From: Tetrapyrgos nigripes
Taxonomy: Eukaryota; Basidiomycota; Agaricomycetes; Agaricales; Campanellaceae
Assembly (NCBI GenBank): GCA_013368315.1
Contig: JAACJM010000018.1
Location: 744,001-808,000, forward strand
Direction of reading: 5' to 3'
Length of the DNA stretch: 64,000 nucleotides
The first letter of the stretch is position 1. Each line of letters opens with the position of its first letter. The position numbers and the translations under genes were made by a program. The notes under the pieces are model-generated. The model saw only the letters and a list, made by a program, of their open reading frames with translations, was not told the origin of the DNA and searched no databases. This document shows, one piece after another, positions 11,932 through 22,939 of this stretch.

Positions 11932-12906
11932 TCATTTGTATTTTCTTCTGTCAGACTTCTTCGAAGGATACGTTTGAGCATTGCTCAAACGATAGTTAGT
12001 GAATTCCTTCTTTAGCCGTGCAATGAGGTTGACAGCTGTGTATACGGGTTTCTCCCCTTCAGCTGCACTAGTGGCATCCCATGTAGCTGCAGCTGCATCC
12101 ACAGTTGCTTCGTAAGAACTGCGAACAAAGTGATAGTGTGGAGGAATAATCCCCACTAGAGCTGAGTAAAAGACTTGATCCGAGACATCTATGTCTCTCT
12201 TCTTGATAGAAGCCCACAGATCCTGAGCTTCATCGAGGAGCTTATCAAACTCCCAGACTGGTTTACATAAGTTGAAGAGTTTCCACAGCTCGTTAGACTC
12301 TTGAACTGTGGATGAAGGGTCAAAACGTTGCTTGAGCTTCTTGATAAGCTCTATCGCATCCGACTCTTTGATGTAGTGGATCATGATTTTATCATCAATC
12401 TTGCCTGTAATAGTGTTAAAACAGGCTAGTTTGACAGTATTACCAGGATGTAACCCGGAACTTTTAAAGTGTTGGTGATGAATCACCTGTAAAGCGCTAT
12501 TAACGCGAAAGTACCACATCTTCCAATTTTCACTGCCAGTAAGAACTGTCAAGGAATCAAAAGCTTTGTTGATGTCGCTGAGCGGCATCACGTAGTTGGG
12601 GTTTGTATTTTTGGGCATAGATAATGTGACCGACGAAGTAGGGGTAGATGGAGGAGATAATGATGGAGTAGGGACAGTATCCCGGACATCAGTCCTAGTA
12701 TTTTTGCCAGCATCAGACATAATGGGATCAAGTGCGAATGGAAGAGGGTTTTGGATGAGAGGATCAAGTGGTTGTGCTTGCGAAGTAGATGATACGGGCG
12801 GAGTAGGAGTTTGGGTACCAGAGGGGTGTGCACTAGAGTGGCGACTGGTAGTAGGAAGTGGGATATCTGGGACTGATCCTTGAGATCGAGTTTGTCGACT
12901 AGTCAT
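11932..12906 (-). pseudogene. Copia gag, truncated
   Basis: 324 codons starting MTSRQTRSQG. A proline/serine/threonine-rich N-terminus is followed by a Copia-type gag core (KAFDSLTVLTGSENWKMWYF about residue 113; ALVGIIPPHYHFVRSSYEA about 248). The end, KKSDRRKYK, is formed by the deletion joint; the CCHC zinc knuckle expected after it is gone and the downstream frame shifts. Gag forms the virus-like particle. The start ATG lies about 95 bp inside the 5' LTR border, a normal distance. Confidence 0.8.
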
Positions 12907-12987
12907 ATACTAGTCCAGGAACAGAGTACAAGTAGAGAGTAAAGCAGAGTAGAACAAGTGTTTATCGAAGTTATAGCAAGCTAGGCA

Positions 12988-12999
12988 GGGCCCATAACC
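12988..12999 (-). other. Copia primer-binding site
   Basis: Next to the 5' LTR the minus strand reads GGTTATGGGCCC. This is complementary, with one mismatch, to the conserved anticodon arm of initiator tRNA-Met (GGGCTCATAACC). Priming by an internal half of initiator tRNA is known for Copia and Ty5. The identification is an inference from that resemblance. Confidence 0.6.
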
Positions 13000-13234
13000 T
13001 ATTAGACTTAGGTTATCTTAGCGAATAATCTTAGTGAGAGTCACAAAGTGGGGGGTAAGAGCGTGTGAACGTATCTCGCTTAACTCTCAAGTATATATCA
13101 TTAATCAGAGTAGTATAATAATATAAATAGTCTAAGTATATCTGTATGATCATTTGACCATATGTCTGCAGTACCTGATTGATGCCGTATGCATAGTAAC
13201 TTAGTAATTTGATCGTTATCATTTAATTCCAACA
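13000..13234 (-). repeat. Copia 5' LTR (element orientation)
   Basis: 235 bp, same ends as the partner at 9928-10162. Confidence 0.92.
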
Positions 13235-13840
13235 GGAAGCACAAGCATTAGTTATTGGGGGAGTGCACAGAACGCACACAGGATCATTCGGAAATCAGCC
13301 ACGGACACCGACATTCAATTCAGGGGAAGCATTCAGCCACAAATCCATGTGGATATCAATTCTAATTCATTCATCATTCTATCGACACTCCTATACATCA
13401 TGGCATCTATCATCACACGCACATCATTTATATTACCCAGATCAAATCGACATTCATTCATCATTTCATATTGCCACATCATTACTCGTTGCTGAAATCC
13501 GATCTACACGAAGCCCACAAATCATTGCAGGATATGGCTAGTACTGGAAGGAAAGGATTAGCGTTATTAGGAAGAAAATCAGAGGCAAATCATTAGGAAA
13601 ATAGGAGGAAATTCTAGGAAACTATTGGGCAGAAGGAATATCATCAGAAAGCCCACATCAGCTCTACATACGCAGATCAACACAGTAACGACATCATGGA
13701 AACAGCATCACGATCACGGAACACCACAGGAAGATTATATTGGTATACACTTGAAAATATATTGACAGATCATTGATTACAGAATTCTTTTGTATAGCAA
13801 ACTCTTTGTTCGCTACCACTGCAAAGAGTTTGAGTGGAAG

Positions 13841-14156
13841 TGTTGGAATTCTATATAATTAGCCACATACACACCACTCACTTTCCACTTTACTCCATAC
13901 TTACATAGCTACTTATATCATTACTCCAGACTGATCTCAGACATTACATTGTAGTATCCGCTTAGCACCACTTTGTTCTATTTACAGATTTGCTCAGCCA
14001 CAGTAGTACATAGTATAAAAGCTCGTAAAAGTAGATACATCATCATGCGATTGCAGCAAGTAACTCATTCAAAGCTGCAAGCGCAATACATTATTATCAA
14101 CTCCATATTATGTGGTCTATGACTTCACTATGAATTACTTAATTCTAATTCCTACA
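13841..14156 (+). repeat. Right LTR of the outer element, full length
   Basis: 316 bp, starting TGTTGGAATTCTATATAATT and ending TCCTACA, followed by the target duplication GGCTT at 14157. Confidence 0.88.
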
Positions 14157-14299
14157 GGCTTAGGGTTAGTGGGTGAGTAGTGTCACTCCCTCCCGCCAAA
14201 GCCACCCCTAGGTTCCAGACTCCTCCTGGGGCATTTTCCCCTCATTGACGAGCCCATTCAGCATCGAGAGGCTAGCCCAGCTTGAGGGTTCGTGGCAAG

Positions 14300-14960
14300 T
14301 CTTTCTTAAGTGTTTCTATGCTCTTCTTCACCTGGATTGGTTGTTGGAGTCTGCTGTCCAAGATGGTGATGAGAGTTCGTTGTTTTTAGAGAACTCAAGG
14401 AGGATGTGATGGGTGTGTGGACTTTCCTAACTTCTTATTCTTTCTCTTTTGCTGTCATTCATTGTTTTCCCATCTCTGATATCCCACATACTCATCTTTT
14501 CTACCATTCCTCATTTCTCTCCTATTCCTGCCCTTATTTTCTCGATATCTTGTTGTCTATTGCCTGTGTCTCCACCAGCACTGATACCCCCTGCTCTCAG
14601 AAAAAGTCCATGAAGTCCATGATTCCACTCATTCCCTCCCTCATGGCATATATCCAATCGAAATCTGCCTCAAGCCAACCACAAAGAAAGTTCTCAATAC
14701 TATTGGAGTATATCCCAAGGAAGGTTACAGATATGTTCAGTGAGTGATTCTTTATTTCTGATGTTTTTCATCCCAGCTCTCGATTTTGCTTTGTTTTTGT
14801 CTCCTCTATCTTTGTTGATGTATATGCAAACTTCTCCACTTCACCTCATAGACCCAATTCAGTCATAGTAAGCACTCAAGGCTGCAAAACATGACAGATT
14901 TGAAAAGGCACGATAGGCAGTGCACGTCAGTATTGTTTGTGGCATTCACCTGTGAGTACC
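14300..14960 (+). pseudogene. Family X copy 1, downstream exons, then a family A piece
   Basis: 14310-14425 matches exon B of copy 2 (46995-47120; shared CCAAGATGGTGATGAG and GTTTTTAGAG). 14590-14745 matches exon C (47310-47470): the frame reads SLMAYIQSKSAS..., then SILLEYIPRKVT. It ends at a stop at 14745-14747 instead of continuing. 14866-14960 matches the family A piece near 49569-49690. This is a pseudogene of a repeated gene of unknown function. Confidence 0.55.
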
Positions 14961-15059
14961 TAGTTCCCTAGTTCCTTCATTTTCTGATTTGACTTTTTTC
15001 TATCTCATTTCCTTTGCTTTACTTGTTGGTTTCCTTAAATGTCATGTGTGTCAGTGTAG

Positions 15060-17117
15060 GGGAGTGAAAGCTGGGTGATTTTCTTAGTGTCATGAAATGC
15101 TACAGTTCTTTGTCCTCCTTCCTCTTCTACTGCATTATTGAACCTGTTTTCTGATCATTTGTCTATTGCATTTCCTCGATAAACCTTTTAAACCTTATAT
15201 TACTGACTTCAAACCTCTGTAATAACTGTCCATCAATCTTCTATTCCATCAATCCTATCTTTACCCTACATTTCTCCACTTTCTCCTATCTTTCTCCTAT
15301 TTCTCCTATCTTTCTCCTATCACTTATTCATTGTTCTTCTATATAAACCACTAGACATTCTAACCAGTCCTTTAGTTTGTTCACTTCGTCTCTGCTCCGT
15401 ACTAGTACTACGCAGTGTAGAGCATAGTCAGCCTACTCGTTTCTCTTTCTCTATCTCTATCTCTCAATCAATTGCTTTGTATCTGTCCTCAAACTGTGTG
15501 ACTTGGGTGGCTATTCAAGTGTATCAGTAACCTTGACACTTGAACAAACTCCCATACACCCACCTCACTATTTGAGTCTTTTCCTCCTTTATCTCATTTA
15601 TCTTTGTTCTCAACTCTTTTTATCTTTTATCACCATTTCATCTATATTGCAAGTGTTGTTCTTCCTCCCTGCAATTCGAATATGTTTCAATTGCTAAAGC
15701 AGACACTACTTCAAGTAGGCTGCAGACTCACTGTGTACTTTGAGTAACAGTGTAGCAACAATTGTCCCTCTTTTCATATATTCCTTTCACTCTGTCTTCC
15801 CCATTCTCTCGGATTCACTTCGAACCCCTTGAGAGTCCACCTGATTATGAACAACCTCCTCTCCCCCTTCCACTTTATCTCCCACATACTGAGTACTGGT
15901 GCAGCCATGCAGTAGGAGTTATGATTGAAACTTCATCTGTACACATCATTGGGTTTGGAAACTGGGACCAGGTGACGTGATCCTTTCTATCTATTTGTAC
16001 ATACGAGTCACCCTTGACCTCAATACCAAGGAAACTGTTGTTAGGATTATGGGACCTCTATTCCTTACACTTCCTGAACCCCTTGCTATCAAGTATGAAG
16101 TTGTAACACATAACCAAGAACTCGCTATTCGAAAAGCTCATCCTATTATTGACTCTGAAACTGAACCAGAACAAGGATCATCTACCCCTACAAACACTCA
16201 ACTGAATCCAGAACCCTCTTCTCTCATACCACCTGATCCAACTTCTGCATCAGATCTGTTACCAGATCCATCATCTAATAACCCATCAACCCCTCCCTGA
16301 GATCCTTCTCCTGATCCATCAGATCCAGATGACCCTTCTTCTCCCATAATTCCATCTAATGAAGGACCATCTGTAGCCCCTCGTCATCCAAACCCTCCTC
16401 CCTCTCCAGATCCATCAGATCCAGACAATCCAGCCATGTCTGACATAGCACCTAATGACTCTAACAGTACTTCCGAATGAGGGAGGAAACCTGATCCCTT
16501 TAATGGAGAACATGATGAAGCAAAGCAATGGCTAGCTTCATTCAACAATTACCTATGTCAGAACAAGGCCAGATACTCCACTGAGGACTCCAAGGTGTCC
16601 TTATTCCCCTCGTTCTTCACAGGAGAAAAAGGAGGAGATTGGGCAACCCAACGAATCGAGATATGAAACTCAAACCAGAAGAAAGGCAATGGACAACGTT
16701 AAAAGAGATAAAGGATAGGTTCAAGAAATAAAATCAAGAATGCTAGGATGAAAGGAACAGACATTAGTAGCTATAATAGCATCTTTGATACATACAGAGA
16801 AGAGTTGGACTACAGAGAAACAGCTCTTCTGGATTCTATAAAGCAGGTCTTCTGAGGGATCTTACGAAGTCGGTGGTGGGAACATGGCCAAAGTGGAAGG
16901 ACTTCAACAAGTATAGGGAGAGGGTGATGGATCACCATTTCGAATGGATAAATGAGAGAGAAAGAAGGACAATCGAGATCATTCTCTATGCCAAGGATGA
17001 ACTCAGGTCCTTCTCAAGGACAGATGGTAGCAAGCATAAATGTGCTTATGAATATGGGACCAGGTGCTAACTTGTCCTTCACTCCTTTACCTAAACTGAT
17101 GCCTGGAGAAAGGGACT
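15060..17117 (+). mobile_element. Ty3/Gypsy-like fragment 1: leader or LTR region and decayed gag
   Basis: A promoter-like region with CTATATAAACC at 15340 and pyrimidine-rich repeats precedes a decayed gag frame. The 5' border is approximate. No pol follows: the next element starts at 17118. Only one LTR-like region is present, so the call rests on the gag resemblance. Confidence 0.5.
15977..17110 (+). pseudogene. Gypsy gag relic
   Basis: The frame opens near 15977 and passes through a proline/serine-rich linker (PSSLIPPDPTSASDLL). It then runs into a gag core with KPDPFNGEHDEAKQWLASFN and SLFPSFFTGEKGGDWAT, typical of Ty3/Gypsy gag in basidiomycetes. The frame is interrupted by stops (TGA at the ends of STPP and NSTSE among them) and by frameshifts after about 16670. 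No zinc knuckle can be read. Confidence 0.6.
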
Positions 17118-18368
17118 GTGTCACAGTTTTTACAGTCTTTACCCCCTATTCACATATTGTGATCTATTCTCTGTGACATGTGGTTATCATATGACTGCTT
17201 TAGAGCTTATCATATGGCTAGCTCCATATAGATTGATCTAGATCATAGTTTCCAGAGCCATTGTCTAGACTCCTTCCTTAAATGATCTATTGATCATCAG
17301 TAATGAGTCATTTATCCTTTTACCCATCTAATGTATTACTGTGTCATCATTATTATGTAGTTTATCCTTTTATCCATGTAAACTGTATTAGTTGTATCAG
17401 TCAGCACCTCAGTCAGCACATCAGTCAGCTAAGTACCAGGGGTCTTAGATAGTGACTGGGGTCTTAGTGTACATGTATATAAGCTGTAGTGTCTGAGCCA
17501 GTAGGACTCAGACTTAACAACATCTTTTTGTGTCTACAAGCATCTCTTCTTCATCAACCTAAGTACGATCTCTACTTCCCCTCATCTCTTCTTCCTTTCA
17601 AGAGGCCAGAGAATTAGGTGAGTATAAGATTTGTGATAGTTTGTTAAGTCTGCTTCTTTGCCTGCTGCTACTGCAAAGTACAGTGGGTAGGTTCTTGTTT
17701 ACAGGTTGTGTTGTTGTGTCTAGTTCATGGGGGCTTTTCTGTTGGTTCATGGGGGCTAGTACTATTGCTGCAAAGCATGGTACCTTTGTTGGTTCATGGG
17801 GGATTCTCTGGCCCTGTTGCTGAAAAGCACTGGTGTCATATGTTGGGAAGCACCTCCTCTTTCTTAATGAGGGTGGTTCATTTGTGACCACATGCCTACC
17901 TTCTTGCTGTACCCTAGGTATAAGGGGTGTCTGTTGTTCTATTGAACAACAAGCTGGTGTCTTCGGATGATCATGAGGCTTTATTGCTTTATTGCTTTAC
18001 TGCTGATGACGATAAACCAGTCTTGGACAGACATAGGATGTGTGTAATACACCTCTGAAACCATTTGCTGTATGGAAGGGACCATGCAGAGAAAACTCTC
18101 CTGAACATCAAGACCAAACACACAATCTTTGGACAACAACCTTTCGTTTTTTCCTTCTGTACCTTTGTCTGCTGAAAAGGGACTTGGTACTCATGCCTTT
18201 TATGCCTTGCCTAGCCATGCCATATCAGCCTATTCTACTTCACTCCAAAAAACACTGTTGTGTCCCTAAGTACACTTGTCTTGCCAAAGATGAGTGGACT
18301 GGGCTCCAGTTTCGCATCACTCCAACCAAGGATACTCAGAAAAAGTTTGCTAAGTTGGTTCCCCCTAC

Positions 18369-18643
18369 AGCTGCAAACGCTGTGGCAAGAAGTACATTTG
18401 TCTGTGTTACCATTACAAAAAACCGGTCAATCCTCGCACTCCAGAGCAGTCACTTGCTCTACAACATGCTGCTGAGGAAAATATTGCACGCCTTGGTAAA
18501 CTTGCAGCTCTCATATCCCTACGTGATCGTCTTGACAAACCACCACCTCCCCGACCACTCAGTGATCGTCTTGAACCTTCCCCTCTCACTCCTGTCTTAA
18601 ATAGAGTTTTACTTTCTTTTGGCATATTGGCTGGCTATGTGTG
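18369..18643 (+). pseudogene. Small Cys-rich frame in the Gypsy leader
   Basis: A frame reading CKRCGKKYICLCYHYKK, followed by an alanine/leucine helix-like stretch and a proline-rich segment, ends with ILAGYV and a stop. The Cys-x2-Cys...Cys-x-Cys pattern suggests a small zinc-binding module. No clear start is seen, and it lies before gag on the same strand. It may be an unrelated relic in the element. Confidence 0.3.
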
Positions 18644-18705
18644 ATTTTTTACCTTTGCTCAAAACCTTCATAAAATGAAGTAATTGCTAACGACGAGAAT
18701 TAGAA

Positions 18706-19994
18706 ATGTCTTACGAACCTTATCAACCTAATATCACTTTGCAAGATGTTGATAACTGGGGTCAACAACTTAGTGAAATGTTGATGCCAACATTCTTGGT
18801 TTCAGTACTACACCACAACAAGGACAGTTGGCCCAACTCTTTCGCAATGCTCATAGAGCAACCAGTGCAACTCTGAAGAACTATGTTGATCAACACTCTC
18901 ATGGACTTGCAGCCCACATGAATGAGTCATTCCAGACAATGGACGAGGCCACTGATGGTCTTGATGCAAGGGCCACTGTCACTGAAAACACTTTGGCAGC
19001 CCTTGAAAATGAAGTAGCAACTCTTCATCAATTGCTTGCTACACAAGGAGAACTCCTTCAGAGCTACAAAGCACAACTTGACAGGATCCCAGTGGAAGGA
19101 GGTAACTCTGGAAAAGCTGCAAAGTATTCAGAGCCTCCCACATTCACTGGATCAGACAACAAGATGACTTTGGAGGAGTGGCTGAATCATGTTGCATTGT
19201 ATTGCAGTGCTAATGGGATTGTCACTGATCACCAGAAGATTGTGTGTGGACTCACCCGTCTGTGTTCTCCTGCCACAACGTATATGAAATGGTATTTCAA
19301 TGCCAATTGTAAAGGAGAAGATCTGGGATCATGGGAAAATTTTGTAAAAGAACTTAGCAGTATTTATGGTCGTCGTGATGAGGCCCAAGGAGCAAAGAAT
19401 GAACTCAAAGCACTTTGGTCAAATAAGGCTCTGGCAAGCAAGGACTTTATCAAGTACGCTGAACAGTACCACACACTGGCATGTATTGTCGAATATGAGG
19501 ACAAAATTCACATTGACAAACTTGAATCTGTGATTTCTCAGGAGCTGAGAAGTGCCCTTGTTGTGGTCAGCCTTAATGCAGCGCTGCCAGTCAAGTGGAA
19601 GGATTATCTTGAATTACTCCTAAAAGCATACAAACACTTGCACCCAGAAAAGTCTACACATTCGATCTTTGGCAATGGCAGTAAAAAGGGCAGTGAAAAC
19701 ACCACTTCAGATCCAGATACAATGCAGATTGACCAGGAAAAAAAGAACAAAGGCAAAAATAGGGAACAGGCCAATGCAGCAAATGCAAAGAAGAAATATT
19801 GTCAACTTTGTGCTGAAAAGGGTTTGAAATTGAAGTCAAAAACTCATAACACCAATGACTGTTATGACAAACCTGGCAATGAACATAAACAGCCTGCTCC
19901 TCAAGCCTCTACATCATCTGGATCATCAGCTGGACAAGGAAACAAAGGAGGACAACAAGCGCAAGGAAGTAATAAAGGAGGCTTCAAAGCATGA
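18706..19994 (+). pseudogene. Gypsy gag, one frameshift near the start
   Basis: The likely start is ATG at 18706 (MSYEPYQPNITLQDVDNWGQ). About 75 bp later, near 18782, the frame shifts by one base, and the long frame then runs to 19994. It contains a coiled-coil-like stretch (ATVTENTLAALENEVATLHQ), the gag core (YSEPPTFTGSDNKMTLEEWL; AKNELKALWSNKALASKDFI) and a basic tail. The knuckle-like CQLC...H-x4-C has a spacer longer than the usual CX2CX4HX4C. A methionine at 18828 lies in the long frame, but family-like sequence precedes it, so the upstream start is preferred. Confidence 0.75.
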
Positions 19995-20299
19995 CTTCTT
20001 GAGTTCTTGAAAGAACTTGAAGACGATGACAGCCCAGCTACCCCTGCTGGAACTGTCAATGTCAACACTATGAGCTTCAGTAGAAGTGTTGATCCCAAGT
20101 CTGCTGAAAAGCAGACAGCTGTGCAAGTTGATGAATCACAGGTGGGGCCAAGACCGACGGGTCAAACAAAGGTTAATCAGTGCTCTAACTTGGATTTTCC
20201 CAAGGGAATGTAGAGGAGATCATCTGTGATCTACATTCCGGGAGTAGTATACCTAATTTCGGGACTGAGCAAGACTCAGTTAAAGTAGCACTGGACTCT

Positions 20300-20710
20300 T
20301 GTGTAAATAATATAGCTCGTAACAAGAAATATTCATTTAAAATTCCAGTGACACTTTGGGTATATGGTAATAAAGTGCAGACTGAGGCTCTTGTTGATTC
20401 TGGGGCCACAACGAATTTCATCAACAAAGATTTCGTCAAAAGAAAGAACCTGGTTACAAACAAATTGGCAACTCCATATGATGTAAACAACGTAGATGGA
20501 ACTCCCAACAGTGCCGGACAAATAACTGAGTATGTTCGTGCCTATGTCGAGAGTGGTACTCATAAGACAACACATTATCTTTTTGTCACTGATCTTGGTG
20601 ACAAGGATATGATGATTTGCTACACTTATTTGTACAACCACAATCCAGAAATCGACTGGCGCGGAGGGGGATGGGAGTTTACCAGGTGCCCAGATACATG
20701 TGCCACTTGA
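20300..20710 (+). pseudogene. Gypsy aspartic protease fragment
   Basis: LVDSGATTNFINKDFVKRKN holds the D-S-G active-site triad of a retropepsin, followed by the flap and C-terminal strands. NPEIDWRGGGWEF marks the usual link to reverse transcriptase, but the frame then ends and no reverse transcriptase follows. It would process Gag-Pol by homodimerising; here it is a relic. Confidence 0.75.
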
Positions 20711-20948
20711 GCCCATAAAATACGAGTCATCAAAGTTGGAACTGAAGAGCTTCAACTCAAATCAGATTTGCCATGGGAATCCTCTATGGAGGATTTAGGA
20801 GAAGAGGATATGGACAATCCTTACATCAATTGGGTTGATCTTGATAACCTAAATGATTATGTGCAAACAGCTGAGATTGCACACATGTTCGATGGCAAGG
20901 ACATGGATGAGGAACTTGATGAGTCAGACGAGGACACCCTTAAATGGC

Positions 20949-21160
20949 TATGATAGGATTTATCCTTTGCATGGATTACCACTGCAAATCATCTCAGATC
21001 GAAGAACTCAGTTTGCTGCAGAACTCTTTCAAGAGTGGTGTAAACTACTTGGTATTGAGTCAAGCATGTCCACCACTTATCATCCCCAAACACATGGTCA
21101 AACAGAACATGTAAATCAGATTCTGGAACAATACCTCCATTCCTTTTACAGACGAGACCT
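20949..21160 (+). pseudogene. Gypsy integrase core, C-terminal piece
   Basis: The frame reads [20 protein letters not shown] and later [18 protein letters not shown], the second half of an rve-type integrase core (Asp in ISD, Glu in GQTE). It lacks the first catalytic Asp. It continues without a stop into the KDZ sequence at about 21165, making a chimeric frame. Confidence 0.75.
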
Positions 21161-21165
21161 TCGCG

Positions 21166-22922
21166 AGGATATTAAATCAATTAGTAACCCAACCAACAAA
21201 CAACTAACTCACCTTGTTGATCGAAGGACAAAGATAACAAAGCAGATCAAACGATTTCGTGCTCTCCAGCTGGTTTACTCACCTGTATCCCTCCAACGAC
21301 TTGCTACACTGCCCCCTTCAAAAGCGTCTCTTAATGCTGAAGATCTACCCCTTCTTCTGCTTTCCGAACTCTCTGTTGAGGACTGTAGTTCCTCTGACAA
21401 CTATCATTCACAGCTCACTGATTTCGAGCTCCGACTTCGTGAGGGTCAGCTCAATGAATCCCTGAATCATCTCCGAAATCATCTGCTGGTGAAGCAATGG
21501 CTGCTTCGCTACAAGAAAACCAATGCAAGGAATCAAGGTGCTACCACTCATTCTCGTTCACTTCTTATACGACAAGATAAGAAGGTGAAAATTGCAGCAT
21601 TGACCTATCAAAATGCATGGCAGGCGAAGCTATCACCGGTGGGCAATATAACGCCGGTGAAATGGAATCCATTGAGGAACGAGGATATTATCTGTATGGA
21701 GGACTGGCAGGAGGTTGAAAAGAAGAACATCAAGGCAGCAAAAGCGAAGAGAGCTGAGGCTGCTCGACAAAGCTTGTGTGGTGAGAATACAGTTGAAGGG
21801 GCACGGGAGAAGCACAGGAAAGTTTCCAGGATCTGGCATGGGGTCAGTACTGGTGAACTTGTAACTGACCAAGTTCTATATCACGGTGAGTGCATTTGCC
21901 GTCACTGACTTTTACAAACTTGCTGATTCTCTATCCCATCGTTTTACAAAATGCACTCTCAAACTCCCATCATCCACGTTTACAAATCCTTCCATCTGCC
22001 AATGGCAATTGGCCTTTAACATAAATCTATCATTTAACGAAACTTTCCTGACATATCTAGTCACCAACCCATTTACAAAACCACCTATCTCTTGAATGTT
22101 ATCTTTTACAAAACACCCGCCCTGAATCCTTTACCCGTTCTACAACTCTCATGCTCTTTCTTCTGGACGCCTGCCCACCTTACAAACCTATTGGTCTCCT
22201 CTTTCTCTCCACAAAAATCTGGCTTCGATCATGGGATTTCTTGGAATTCCATTTGACCAACTCAATTTACAAATCTGGCTACACCTATCGGCCACATTTA
22301 CAAAAACAAAAGGGCTACGCATGGAGTGGTGCAAGGCCTATGCATGAGTCAAACGGTGGAGGGAAGAGATAATGATTCTCTGAGAAGAGATGTGCCACTG
22401 CCTGGTTTCCCTTGAATGGCAAGCCAAACAATGGGATTCCAGAGCCAATTTACCCAACTTTGAGGGAGAAAGATTGGATGGTTCGAGTGCTTATGCATAT
22501 CAACAAACGGCTGTTCGCTGATCTATTGCAGAGAGGTTCAAGAGCATCTGGGATACCTCGGCCACAAAGGCCTGCCTGCAATTCGACACTGGAAATCTTA
22601 GCCTTGAAGTCTATTCAACACAAGTCACACTACCAGCCAAAATGATGAAGACGAGGAGGAGGAGGAGGAGGAGAACGAATCTGGAGATGAGGAGATGGGA
22701 AATGAATCATTAGGATTAGCTGAGGCTGACGATGAAGATCTGGATGAAGAAGAGGACGAGGATGAAGAAGAACACGAGGCCGAGGAAGAAATGCTGGAAG
22801 GGGAAGAGTTTGAGAGCAGAGCGATGGAGGATGATGGTTCTGATGAGGAGGAGGAGGAGATAGAGAAGGAGGCCGTCAATATCACGCTCATGCTGAAAGA
22901 GCTAGAGGATGAGCAGTACTAA
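21166..22922 (+). pseudogene. KDZ (Kyakuja-Dileera-Zisupton) transposase, C-terminal part
   Basis: The frame from 21166 reads [57 protein letters not shown] and [20 protein letters not shown], then [19 protein letters not shown]. This is the C-terminal helical region I know from KDZ transposases. A donor GTGAGT near 21887 starts an unusually long intron (about 430 bp). Coding resumes near 22318 with MEWCKAYA and KRWREEIMILREEM, and ends in a highly acidic tail (EDEDEEEHEAEEEMLEGEEF) with a stop at 22920-22922. Two in-frame TGA stops (22345-22347, 22519-22521) and a frameshift near 22640 inactivate it. The 5' two-thirds, with the catalytic core, is replaced by Gypsy sequence. Confidence 0.65.
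21911..22304 (+). repeat. TTTACAAA motif cluster inside the KDZ intron
   Basis: Exact TTTACAAA occurs at 21911, 21943, 21979, 22072, 22105, 22266 and 22297, with near-matches between (22013, 22177). Many neighbours are 31-36 bp apart, too regular for chance. Confidence 0.7.
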
Positions 22923-22939
22923 GATGTATATATTCTAGA

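Larger units (their letters stand above)
9928..13234 (-). mobile_element. Ty1/Copia LTR retrotransposon with an internal deletion
   Basis: The element is 3307 bp, on the minus strand, with two 235-bp LTRs (9928-10162, 13000-13234) and the target duplication GGAAG on both sides. It carries gag (11932-12906) and the reverse transcriptase/RNase H part of pol (10170-11834). The nucleocapsid knuckle, protease and nearly all of integrase are missing, which explains a length below the usual 5 kb or so. It is inserted in the internal region of the outer LTR element. The LTRs differ at eight of 235 positions, so it is not a very recent arrival. Confidence 0.92.
9305..14156 (+). mobile_element. Non-coding LTR retroelement, split by a nested Copia element
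   Basis: Direct repeats beginning TGTTGGAATTCTATAT and ending TTCTAATTCCTACA lie at 9305-9441 and 13841-14156. The 5-bp target duplication GGCTT (9300-9304, 14157-14161) flanks the whole unit. After removing the nested Copia element, the internal part is only about 1.1 kb and has no coding frame, so this is a non-autonomous (TRIM/LARD-like) element that would need proteins from a relative. A purine-rich stretch just before the right LTR (13823-13840) is a candidate polypurine tract. The target duplication and the LTRs were read directly. Confidence 0.85.
17118..21165 (+). mobile_element. Ty3/Gypsy fragment 2: LTR-like start, gag, protease, piece of integrase
   Basis: The segment begins near TGTCACAGTTTTTACAG at 17118 and has a promoter-like TGTATATAAG at 17476. 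Gag (18706-19994), an aspartic protease (about 20300-20650) and the last third of an integrase core (about 20949-21160) follow in the normal order. Reverse transcriptase, RNase H and the integrase N-terminal part are missing between 20945 and 20950. No 3' LTR is found: the integrase piece runs straight into a KDZ transposase relic. The leader at 17700-17830 holds three copies of GTTCATGGGGG. Confidence 0.7.

Noticed and set aside
9928..13234. Classical RIP as the cause of Copia decay
   Set aside because: The changes are at CpG, not mainly CpA, and occur in both directions between the LTRs; methyl-CpG deamination fits better.
22625..22891. Minus-strand serine-rich open frame
   Set aside because: It is the complement of the acidic GAG/GAA-rich tail of the KDZ relic.
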